Source: Anaerolineae bacterium
GTDB lineage: Bacteria > Chloroflexota > Anaerolineae > Aggregatilineales > Phototrophicaceae
Reading direction: 5' to 3'
Length of the DNA stretch: 34,756 bases
Assembly (NCBI GenBank): GCA_014879665.1
Contig: JACSRP010000141.1
Span: forward strand, 1 to 34,756
Of the stretch, positions 15,957-23,591 are shown one piece after another. Under the pieces are notes generated by a model. That model saw only the letters and a program-made list of their open reading frames with translations, searched no databases and was not told the DNA's origin. Every line of letters begins with the position of its first letter. Position 1 is the stretch's first letter. Position numbers and translations under genes: made by a program.

Positions 15957-18680
15957 GTGAACTTGCGTGAAAATAAACGCTACCGGGCGACGCTGGTCAG
16001 CCATACTCACTGGGATCGCGCATGGTACTGCACCTTTCAAGAATATCGCATTCGATTAGTCCATTTGATAGATCGCTTGTTTGAAATTTTAGAAGATGAC
16101 CCCGAATATTCGGTTTATATGCTCGATGGGCAGATGAGCATTTTAGATGATTATTTAGAAGCGCGCCCCTCAAAAGCGGGATTATTACAGGAATACTGCC
16201 GGGTTGGGCGGATACAGGTTGGCCCGTGGTTTGTGCTGGCCGATGAATTTCTGGTCAGCCCGGAGTCGCTGATTCGCAATCTGCAAATGGGGCGGCGCGC
16301 TGGCATTCCGTATGGCGGCGTAATGCAGATCGGCTATGTGCCGGATGGCTTCGGGCATATCGCGCAGCTGCCGCAAATTTTACGGGGCTTCGGCATTGAT
16401 AATGCGTTTTTCTGGCGGGGGGTGGGTGTTGAGGGCGACCGGATAGGCACGGAATTTGTTTGGAACGCGCCAAATGGCGATGGGGTGACCACGATATTGA
16501 TGCCGTGGGGCTATCACAATATCTCGAATCTGGGGTTTGCGATTCACTGGGGCGATACCTCGCAGATGGCCTTTGATCCGGCGCTGGCGCAAGCGCAGAT
16601 TGCGCGAGTAATTGAGCGACTGGAACCGATGGCGAACACGGATGCGCTGCTGCTGATGAATGGCATCGATCATGCGGAGCCGGAGCCGCGCATTCCTGAG
16701 GTGATCAAGGCGGCGAATGAACGACTTGAGGATGTGGAGGTTCGGCAGGGGATGCTGCTGGATCATCTGGGGAATGTGCGCGCGTCTGGAAAGATGCTGC
16801 CGGAATTTGAAGGCGAGTTTCGCTGGGGGCGCTATTCGGAAATTTTGCAGGGCGTGTATTCGACGCGGATACACCTGAAGCAGCAGAATCACGCGGCGGA
16901 AGTACGGATGGAACGCTACGTTGAGCCGCTGACCGCGCTGGCATGGCTTTCAGGGGCGAAGGTGCCAGAGGGGACGCCCGATCTGGCTGCGCTGGCATGG
17001 CGATGGGTGCTGCTGAACCACCCGCATGATGATATGTATGGCTGTGGGATTGATGAAGTGCATGAGGAAATGGTCTATCGCTTCAGCCAGACGCGGCAGA
17101 TTGGTGAGGCGCTGATCCGCGACAGCCTGCGACAGCTTGCGCGGCAGATTGACATGACCGGACAAACGGGGATGCCGCTGGTGATTTACAATCCGTCAGG
17201 GCAGGCGCGGCGAGAAGTGGTTGAAGCGGCGGTTGATTTTGAGTTTGACGACCTGATGGCGGACGGCTTTCAGGTGGTTAACGCGGCGGGTGAGATGGTG
17301 CCGCATCAGACGGTAAGCGATGAGCTGCTATTCTGGATGGAGGTATTGAAGCCGAATCGTAAGCGGAGAATCAGGCTGCTGCTGCCAGCGGATGTGCCGG
17401 CGTGTGGGTATACCACGCTGTATGTGCAGCCGAAACAAGCAGATACGGGGTTTGTAAGTGAACTAAGGATATACGAACGCGGGGCGGAAAACGCACTGCT
17501 GGCATTCGTAATTACTGAAGATGGCAGCCTGACGGTGACGGATAAGGCGACAGGCCAGCAGTATTCGCAGCTAAATCAGTTTTACGACAGCGAGGATATT
17601 GGCGATGCTTACAGCCACTGCCCATTTCCTGAGAGCCAACCGGTGACGACAGCCGGGCAAAGGCCGATGGTGACTCTGCTGGAAAACGGGCCGCTGCGGG
17701 TGATGTTCGCGATTGAATATAACTTCTCGATTCCGAAGGGGCTGAGCGCCGATCGGGGGCGGCGGAGCGAGGAAACAGCGCTGATGCCGCTAACAGTTGA
17801 GGTGTCGCTGGCGGCGGGACAGGCATATCTGGCGATCGAGACGCGGCTGCGTAATGAGGCGGAAGATCACAAGCTGACGGCGCGTTTTCGAACAGGGCTG
17901 CGGGTGGAATCGGCGTATGTAGACGAGTCATTTATGGTGGCCGAACGCAAACTGGCGCTGCCGCCTTCGGAAGGATGGGTTGAAGACCCCACGCCGCTGA
18001 TGCACCAGCGAACGTTCACCGATTTGAGCGATGATTTACGGGGGCTGGCGATATTGAATCGCGGGCTGCCTTCGGTGGAGGTAAGCGAGGACGGGGTGAT
18101 CGCGCTGACGCTGCTGCGGGCGGTGGGCTGGCTTTCGCGGGATGATTTATGGATACGGCGGATTGCGGCGGGACCGCTGGTACCAACCCCGGAAGCGCAG
18201 TGTAAAGGCGATTACACGTTTGAGTATGCGATCTTTCCACACAGCGGCGACTGGCAGCAGGTGGTTCAGGTAGCACATCACTATAACGCGCCGCTTTTGG
18301 GTGCGCGCGGGGATACGCATCCCGGCCTTGAGCTGCGGGAGATGAACATTACTCGTGATGATCCGGCGCTGGTGATGCCGATTCCGTGGCCGCGCGGCGG
18401 GAAACTGCCAGACAGCTATTCGTTTGTGGCGGTTGAGCCGCCGGAACTGGCTTTGAGCGCGGTCTACCGGAGCGGGGATTGTTTGATTGTGCGGGTGTAT
18501 AACGTGACGCGAGAGGCGATTCCGCAGGCCAGCATTCGGTTCGGCGTGCCGGTGGCTTTGGCGGCGCGAGTGAATATGGCGGAAGAAGTGATCGCGGAGA
18601 TGACGGTGACGGGTGGGGATCATGTGGTTTTCGATGTGGGGCCGGCGGAGGTGGTGACGTTGAAGATAGTTAAAGGTTAA
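15957..18680 (+). CDS. Glycoside hydrolase family 38 alpha-mannosidase
   Basis: A 907-residue GH38 enzyme, full family length. The metal site shows SHTHWDRAWY (His18, Asp20 as zinc ligands), the nucleophile segment VPDGFGHIAQLPQI (Asp130, also a metal ligand) and a second ligand block NHPHDDMYGCG (His357). The catalytic (beta/alpha)7 part is about 1-260, then the helical linker, then beta domains to the end. It removes alpha-mannose with retention. The bacterial branch with HTHWD includes mannosylglycerate hydrolases such as MngB, so the substrate may be free oligosaccharide or a mannosyl-acid. No signal peptide, so it is cytoplasmic. The start is GTG with GGAGG seven bases before it. It is divergent from the glycosidase run and has its own promoter with an overlapping palindrome. 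Confidence 0.93.
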   Translation: MNLRENKRYRATLVSHTHWDRAWYCTFQEYRIRLVHLIDRLFEILEDDPEYSVYMLDGQMSILDDYLEARPSKAGLLQEYCRVGRIQVGPWFVLADEFLVSPESLIRNLQMGRRAGIPYGGVMQIGYVPDGFGHIAQLPQILRGFGIDNAFFWRGVGVEGDRIGTEFVWNAPNGDGVTTILMPWGYHNISNLGFAIHWGDTSQMAFDPALAQAQIARVIERLEPMANTDALLLMNGIDHAEPEPRIPEVIKAANERLEDVEVRQGMLLDHLGNVRASGKMLPEFEGEFRWGRYSEILQGVYSTRIHLKQQNHAAEVRMERYVEPLTALAWLSGAKVPEGTPDLAALAWRWVLLNHPHDDMYGCGIDEVHEEMVYRFSQTRQIGEALIRDSLRQLARQIDMTGQTGMPLVIYNPSGQARREVVEAAVDFEFDDLMADGFQVVNAAGEMVPHQTVSDELLFWMEVLKPNRKRRIRLLLPADVPACGYTTLYVQPKQADTGFVSELRIYERGAENALLAFVITEDGSLTVTDKATGQQYSQLNQFYDSEDIGDAYSHCPFPESQPVTTAGQRPMVTLLENGPLRVMFAIEYNFSIPKGLSADRGRRSEETALMPLTVEVSLAAGQAYLAIETRLRNEAEDHKLTARFRTGLRVESAYVDESFMVAERKLALPPSEGWVEDPTPLMHQRTFTDLSDDLRGLAILNRGLPSVEVSEDGVIALTLLRAVGWLSRDDLWIRRIAAGPLVPTPEAQCKGDYTFEYAIFPHSGDWQQVVQVAHHYNAPLLGARGDTHPGLELREMNITRDDPALVMPIPWPRGGKLPDSYSFVAVEPPELALSAVYRSGDCLIVRVYNVTREAIPQASIRFGVPVALAARVNMAEEVIAEMTVTGGDHVVFDVGPAEVVTLKIVKG

Positions 18681-18717
18681 AAGGAAGAGGGGGAATGAGG
18701 TGATGAGGGGCGTGAAA

Positions 18718-18737
18718 GGGCGCAGCACGCTGCGCCC
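18718..18737. terminator. Strong hairpin between convergent genes, possible terminator
   Basis: GGGCGCAGC (18718-18726) and GCTGCGCCC (18729-18737) are perfect 9-bp arms separated by AC, in the 80-base gap between the GH38 stop and the beta-helix gene stop. No T run follows on either strand, so a role in termination is a guess from position. A partial copy occurs at 8018, so it also behaves as a dispersed repeat. Confidence 0.45.
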
Positions 18738-18760
18738 CTACCGTGGCTGAGGGATAACCG

Positions 18761-20083
18761 TTATTCGTTGATTATGTTCCGGACGTTTTCATCGAAGATA
18801 TTGTTTTCGACCTTGACGTCGGGTTTATTGACCAGATGCAGGGCAGTTTCGAGGCTGCCACTGAAGGTATTGTCTTCAACCCGGCAGGCGTCTACACGCT
18901 TGAAGAAGGCGCCGGTGCGATTGGCCTTGAACACATTGCCGGTTACGTGGTAGTCGTGGCAGTTGGCGGCGGTGGTTTCGTCACCGGTGTAGCCTGCAAG
19001 GCCGATATCGTTGTGTTCGATCAGGTTATTATCGAGGGTCATGTGATGGCTGACTTCATGCCCCGGCCAGTAGGGTACGACTGCGCCGCCGCGGGTCCAT
19101 AGGCGCACGCCGTCGCCATTGTGGGTGATGTGGTTGTTACGTATGGTGAAGTCAAAGGCGTGTTCAGCGGCGATGCCGGCTTTGCGATTGAAATTGATCT
19201 CGTTGTCTTCGAGTGTGTTTTCCCACGAGTAACCCATCCAGAAGCCATAGTTAGAATCGCTGCAATTGTTACGCCGGAAGATGTTCCCGCGTGAAAAGGT
19301 GGATTCGATGGCATTGTTCGGGCTGAGGCGGCAGTCGTTGTCTTCAAACAGGTTGTCGTTGCAGGGGGTGATGCCGCCGGGATGGGAATAGCCGGCGATG
19401 AAGATGCCATCACCGCCGCAGAGACAGCTGTTGCGCAGGAACTTGCTGCGCGATGAGCTTTGAACCAGCACGATGGCGGCGGCATCGGCTTCGACACGGA
19501 TAGCGCCACTTTCGGGGCGACGGTACACGCGATTGCAGAAATCAAGCTGATTGTCTTGAATCAGGCATTCATTGGCGTTGGACAGATACACGCCCCATCC
19601 GCTGTTAAACGAGGCGTTGTTGCGTTCGACGGTGATGCCGGACGCATTGTAAAGCTGGATGCCGTTCATCTGATGCTGAAGATCGCAGTGATGGATAGTG
19701 CCGTTGGTGACGTTATTCAAGAAAATGGCGCCGCCGTAGGCTTCTTCGAGCGCCTGCCAGAGATAGAGGAAGGTATCAATACCTTCGATTTCAGAGGTGC
19801 CGCGAATGGTGAGGGCTTCGATATTTACATTCGCGCAGTTGTCTATACGCACGGCGTGATGGAAACCGCTGAGAGAGAAACCTTTGAGAGTCAGGTTTGA
19901 GTGACCGTCGTTGTGAATGCCTACGCCCTCCTGCTTCGGGCTGATGATCAGCACACCTTCACCGCTGAGGGTGAGATTATCGGCGGCGACGCGCATACCG
20001 GATGGCAAAATATAGGTACCGGGCGCGAACGTGGTATCTTCGCGGATGATCATGCCATCGGTGGGAACAATATTTGTTTGCAT
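18761..20083 (-). CDS. Right-handed parallel beta-helix protein without signal peptide
   Basis: A 440-residue protein of short beta-strand repeats (PbH1/NosD style). Recurrent units include FSLSGFHHAVRIDNCANV, HCDLQHQMNGIQLYNASGI, NNASFNSGWGVYLSNANE, NCSDSNYGFWMGYSWENT and NNHITHNGDGVRLW, covering about residue 60 to the end with N-rich turns. The fold is shared by pectate lyases, epimerases, GH-type lyases and structural repeats; no clear catalytic set can be named. No signal peptide is seen (MQTNIVPTDGMIIRED), which is unusual since most such proteins are exported. GGAG lies eight bases before the ATG. It is divergent from the hybrid regulator and likely under its control; it may act on the imported glycan in the cytoplasm. 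Confidence 0.82.
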   Translation of the reverse strand: MQTNIVPTDGMIIREDTTFAPGTYILPSGMRVAADNLTLSGEGVLIISPKQEGVGIHNDGHSNLTLKGFSLSGFHHAVRIDNCANVNIEALTIRGTSEIEGIDTFLYLWQALEEAYGGAIFLNNVTNGTIHHCDLQHQMNGIQLYNASGITVERNNASFNSGWGVYLSNANECLIQDNQLDFCNRVYRRPESGAIRVEADAAAIVLVQSSSRSKFLRNSCLCGGDGIFIAGYSHPGGITPCNDNLFEDNDCRLSPNNAIESTFSRGNIFRRNNCSDSNYGFWMGYSWENTLEDNEINFNRKAGIAAEHAFDFTIRNNHITHNGDGVRLWTRGGAVVPYWPGHEVSHHMTLDNNLIEHNDIGLAGYTGDETTAANCHDYHVTGNVFKANRTGAFFKRVDACRVEDNTFSGSLETALHLVNKPDVKVENNIFDENVRNIINE

Positions 20084-20101
20084 CTAAAACGCTCCAAAAT
20101 G

Positions 20102-20130
20102 ATTAAAATTAATGTGTTAGGGCGCTCCAA
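20102..20130 (-). promoter_or_regulatory. Promoter of the beta-helix gene
   Basis: On the minus strand TTGGAG (20130-20125) and TTTAAT (20107-20102) are 17 bases apart, about 20 bases before the ATG at 20083. Both boxes are moderate matches. The 8-mer TTGGAGCG of the -35 region is repeated at the ribosome site. Confidence 0.4.
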
Positions 20131-20188
20131 TCCCATTTAACGGAAGAGGGTGCGACCGTTAGGTTAGGGTAAGGGGCAAAATGCCGCT

Positions 20189-20208
20189 AGCTAAAACACA
20201 GGTTAGCT
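20189..20208. promoter_or_regulatory. Inverted repeat in the beta-helix/regulator intergenic region
   Basis: AGCTAA (20189-20194) and TTAGCT (20203-20208) flank eight bases. Overlapping it, AAACACAGGT occurs at 20194-20203 and again at 20231-20240, a 10-bp direct repeat 37 bases apart. These lie between the two divergent promoters and are candidate operators. Confidence 0.4.
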
Positions 20209-20245
20209 GTTCACCGGTTATAGTCCTGATAAACACAGGTCTGGT

Positions 20246-20275
20246 TTGACATTGTGTGCGATTAGACCTTATATT
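20246..20275 (+). promoter_or_regulatory. Promoter of the GntR-LacI hybrid regulator
   Basis: A perfect TTGACA (20246-20251) and TATATT (20270-20275) are 18 bases apart, about 55 bases before the ATG at 20331. This is the best sigma-70-type promoter in the window. Its -10 lies inside an inverted repeat (20266-20280). Confidence 0.65.
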
Positions 20276-20280
20276 AAGGT
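20266..20280. promoter_or_regulatory. Inverted repeat ACCTTA-TAT-TAAGGT over the regulator -10 box
   Basis: Perfect 6-bp arms around a three-base centre, fully covering the TATATT box of the regulator promoter. Binding there would block transcription, so it is a candidate autoregulatory operator. Confidence 0.45.
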
Positions 20281-20297
20281 ATAGATCAATTCTGCAA

Positions 20298-20318
20298 TTT
20301 GTCCAGTAATTTGACAAA
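20298..20318. promoter_or_regulatory. Inverted repeat TTTGTC...GACAAA before the regulator start
   Basis: TTTGTC (20298-20303) and GACAAA (20313-20318) flank nine bases, in the leader just before the regulator start. The half-sites resemble TTGTC...GACA at the GH38 operator and TTGT...ACAA upstream of the importer. Confidence 0.45.
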
Positions 20319-20330
20319 GTGGTTCATTCT

Positions 20331-21464
20331 ATGACACTTCTCCAACGTGATGACCAATCTCCGCCGCTGCATGTTCAACTGGCGAATATTTTCAAGAATA
20401 AGATCGCCAATGATGAATGGAAGAATGGATCGTTAATTCCGACTGAAAAAGAGCTGTGCGCGCAGTTTGACGTTGCGCGAGGGACGGTGCGGCAGGCGCT
20501 GCAAACGCTGGAAGCAGACGGCTTTTTACGTCGTGAACAGGGACGGGGCACGTTCGTAACTTTTGGCAGCGCGGCGCTGCCATCGAAACCAGCACGCGAA
20601 CGGGTGGCGTTCATCGTGCCGTATGTGCGCGATTCATCGGTGCTGGCGATGCTGACAGGCTTTCAGAAGGCGGCAGAGCACGAGAATTTTTCGGTGGCCT
20701 TTCATCATGTTAACAATGACGCACACCAGCAATCGAAGGTGATACATGATCTTCATCGCGAGGGGATTGCGGGAATGGCGATCTATCCGGTGGACTCGGA
20801 GGTCATCAAGCCGCTGGCGCAGTTGGTGAGTACCGGTGTGCCGATTGTATTGATTGACCGCTATCTGAAGAATATCACCACAGATTATGTGATGAGCGAC
20901 CATTTTGGCGGGGCGATTGCCGGAGTGCGTTATTTACTGGATCAAGGGCATCAGCGGATTGGCTTCATCACCTGGCTTTCGCCAGCGGTGAGCATGGAGC
21001 ATCGTTTTCTAGGCTACCAGCAGGTGCTGCGCGAACGGAATATCGAGCCGGAGGCGGGGTGGATTTGCCATGTGGCGGGCTACCCGACCATTGATCTTAG
21101 CCCGCTGCGCGCGTACTTATCCTCTCCGGATCGGCCAACGGCGGTTTTTGCCGCTAATGACCAGATCGCGATTGCGCTATACCGCGCGGCTGCCTCTATC
21201 GGGCTGAACGTGCCGCACGATTTATCTATCGTTGGCTTTGACAATCTGGATATTGCCGAGCAGCTTACGCCGCCGCTGACGACCATCGCGCAGTCTTTTC
21301 AAGAGATTGGCGAAAAGGCGATGGAGGTGCTGATGAAGCGAATTTCCGGAGATAACGGCCCGTATTATCAGATGACGGTATCGCCGCGCTTGATAATACG
21401 CAGTTCGGTGCAAGCGTATGGCGCGGCGCTGGAAGTGGAAAAGGCAGTTAATCAGCCGGTTTAA
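20331..21464 (+). CDS. GntR-LacI hybrid transcriptional regulator (AraR-like)
   Basis: A 377-residue regulator. The N-terminal winged helix (about 10-75) is GntR type: PLHVQLANIFKNKIANDEW, IPTEKELCAQFDVARGTVRQ, then LEADGFLRREQGRGTFV. From about residue 80 a LacI-type sugar-binding domain follows, with VAFIVPYVRDS, DRYLKNITTDYVMSDHFGGA, PTAVFAANDQIAIALY and LSIVGFDNLDIAEQLTPPLT. This joins GntR-style DNA binding to effector sensing by a sugar, as in AraR. ATG at 20331 is chosen; a GTG at 20319 would add four residues. Neither has a clear ribosome site. It is divergent from the beta-helix gene and its 3' end overlaps the convergent ADP-ribosylglycohydrolase-like gene by 17 bases. It is the only regulator in the window and the likely controller of the sugar locus. 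Confidence 0.92.
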   Translation: MTLLQRDDQSPPLHVQLANIFKNKIANDEWKNGSLIPTEKELCAQFDVARGTVRQALQTLEADGFLRREQGRGTFVTFGSAALPSKPARERVAFIVPYVRDSSVLAMLTGFQKAAEHENFSVAFHHVNNDAHQQSKVIHDLHREGIAGMAIYPVDSEVIKPLAQLVSTGVPIVLIDRYLKNITTDYVMSDHFGGAIAGVRYLLDQGHQRIGFITWLSPAVSMEHRFLGYQQVLRERNIEPEAGWICHVAGYPTIDLSPLRAYLSSPDRPTAVFAANDQIAIALYRAAASIGLNVPHDLSIVGFDNLDIAEQLTPPLTTIAQSFQEIGEKAMEVLMKRISGDNGPYYQMTVSPRLIIRSSVQAYGAALEVEKAVNQPV

Positions 21465-23550
21465 GCGGGGCGATGGTTACGGCATCGGTTAGCAGCATGC
21501 CTTCGGTGCAGACCAGCGCCACGCCGCCGCCGTTCAGCGGACGCTCTATATCGGTGACGGTGAAAAGCAGATTGTCATCAATCCAGCAGCGAATCTGATT
21601 TCCTTCGACCTCAATCTTCAGCGCGTATGGCTGTTCCGGATGCCACTCGAAAGCAGCTTCGGCAAGAATGATTTCGCCATCCAGCGCCTTGAGCAGGCAG
21701 ACTCGATTTTCGCGGACGAGCATTAGCGCATAATAACGGCGCATGCCCTGTACCCGCGCCGCTATGCCAGCGGCTTCGATCAGGTGCGGGATGATCGTTG
21801 ATGATACGCGGTAATCTTGCCAATCGCGGGCGCCTTGCATGAGCAAGCCAGTGCCTTGATCTTGAATGACGCGATAGGTTTCCGGCCAGAACTCATCAAA
21901 GTGATCCATGCCATTGACCCATGCACGCCGCCACATCTTGCCGCCGCTTTCAGGCTGCTTCAGGGTAGTGTGGGGGCTGCCATCCCACGTTAGCTCATCG
22001 AGATAGACGACGCCCTTCGCAGTTTCAGTTTGGGGGACGACGGCCAACCCGACGGCGACGATGGGTGCGCCACCGGTATCAGGAACGACCCATGTGATTT
22101 CGGCGGCGTTTCCGGCTTGCAGGATTTGCGGCTGATGATAGGCCGTCGCCAGTTGATTTTCGGCGGCGTAAGTTTGAATGAATAGGCGGCAGGACATGGC
22201 GGCGGTATTGTTCGCATCTGTTGAAAAACGCGCGCGCATCTGCTGGCCTGAATAGAGGGTGGGCGAGGCGTGAAGCGCATAACCGGGCATGTTGATAGCG
22301 TCCGGGGGGATGAAGGTGGGTGTGGAGATAGATTGTTCGGCTGCGAGATGGTCAAAGTTGATGGCAAGGCTGCGAGCGCCGCGCAGGCTGTGACCGGCGA
22401 CATTTTGCAGCGAAATACCGGCGCTGGAAGCGGTGAATCCCTGCATTGAGCCGGGCATTTCGAAATGAAAGCGACTGCCGCCTTTGGGATGCAGCGGCAG
22501 TTGACCGGCAAGCGCCCTGCCGATATTGACGATGTGATAGGTTTCGGCGAGGGCATCGGTGATGGCGCGGCCACCGTCAGCCGTTGAAAGGTACAGCCGA
22601 TCTGCTATCGGGCCGCGCCAATCTACGCCGTGAGTAAATGCCGCGAGTCCGTTTTTGATACCGAGCAAACAGCCGAGATTGCCGGCGTTGCAGTCAGTAT
22701 CCCAACCGGAAGTATTGACGATGGTCATGGCCTTTTGAAAATCTTCAGCGCCGTAAAGCAGGCCGAGGATGATCAGGGCGTGATTGGGGATGACATGGCA
22801 GACGCCGCCGAATTTATCGTAGCCGTAGTGCGCGGCGATCTGCCGGCGGGTGTCGCGCCAATCAGGGAACTGACTGTGCCATTCGCGGACATCAGCAATC
22901 ATGCGTTGGATGACGGTATTTCGGGGGATGAAGGCGAGCGCGGCATCTAATAATTGACCGGCATCACTTTCGATATAAGCCAGCGATTCCATCACGGCGA
23001 TGATCTGCGCGGCGTGAACGGCGTCGCCGTCATGGCTGACGCTGGCAGCGCGGCGAGCGAGATTGGCGGCGAGTTCAGGATTGCCCGGCGCAACCATCGC
23101 CCAACCATCAATAAAAATTTGCGCGCCGATCTGCGCGGCGACAGTTTGCGTGTTGAGGGCGGCGGAGCCACTTGCGGGCGCGGGGATACCTCGTTTGAGC
23201 CGTAGATAGGCCGTGTGCTCGGTGGAATTACCAAGCCCGCCCCACCAGAGAATGGTGCGATTTTCGATCAGATAGTTGAGCCATGATTGCCCAATTTGCC
23301 GAGAGGTAATATCCCGCCTGTTCCCGTAATCGGGTAGAGCGCGGAGAAAGGTGAAAGTTCCGGCGATGTCATCATCGGTGACGATCAGCGGCTTATTGAG
23401 GCGATCATGCACGTAATAATGAATTTCGCCCAATTCGGCCATGATTCGTTCATGTGACCACTGCTCGAAGGGGCGACCCAGATAAACGCCGATCAATTTT
23501 CCGAGCACGCCAGCATAGGTGCGTTCGACGTAATTATCTGGAAGCGACAT
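21448..23550 (-). CDS. ADP-ribosylglycohydrolase-family enzyme with C-terminal beta domain
   Basis: A 700-residue two-part protein. Residues 1 to about 340 are an ADP-ribosylglycohydrolase (DraG/ARH) domain. They contain RTYAGVLGKLIGVYLGRP, the metal motif TDDDIAGTF (Thr58, Asp59-61), GGVCHVIPNHALIILGLLYG and the second metal block SGWDTDCNAG (Asp284, Asp286). A middle linker or beta region follows. From about 540 comes a concanavalin-like sandwich of the 3-keto-disaccharide hydrolase/LamG type (WQDYRVSSTIIPHLIEAAGI, YALKIEVEGNQIRCWIDD). Such fusions are far longer than plain DraG (about 300 residues) and may act on N- or O-glycosides other than ADP-ribose. No signal peptide. AAAGGA precedes the ATG. 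It ends the MurQ-AnmK run. Confidence 0.85.
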   Translation of the reverse strand: MSLPDNYVERTYAGVLGKLIGVYLGRPFEQWSHERIMAELGEIHYYVHDRLNKPLIVTDDDIAGTFTFLRALPDYGNRRDITSRQIGQSWLNYLIENRTILWWGGLGNSTEHTAYLRLKRGIPAPASGSAALNTQTVAAQIGAQIFIDGWAMVAPGNPELAANLARRAASVSHDGDAVHAAQIIAVMESLAYIESDAGQLLDAALAFIPRNTVIQRMIADVREWHSQFPDWRDTRRQIAAHYGYDKFGGVCHVIPNHALIILGLLYGAEDFQKAMTIVNTSGWDTDCNAGNLGCLLGIKNGLAAFTHGVDWRGPIADRLYLSTADGGRAITDALAETYHIVNIGRALAGQLPLHPKGGSRFHFEMPGSMQGFTASSAGISLQNVAGHSLRGARSLAINFDHLAAEQSISTPTFIPPDAINMPGYALHASPTLYSGQQMRARFSTDANNTAAMSCRLFIQTYAAENQLATAYHQPQILQAGNAAEITWVVPDTGGAPIVAVGLAVVPQTETAKGVVYLDELTWDGSPHTTLKQPESGGKMWRRAWVNGMDHFDEFWPETYRVIQDQGTGLLMQGARDWQDYRVSSTIIPHLIEAAGIAARVQGMRRYYALMLVRENRVCLLKALDGEIILAEAAFEWHPEQPYALKIEVEGNQIRCWIDDNLLFTVTDIERPLNGGGVALVCTEGMLLTDAVTIAPLKPAD

Positions 23551-23591
23551 TATTTTCCTTTCTGGAAATGATCGTCACCTCTTTGCAGGTA

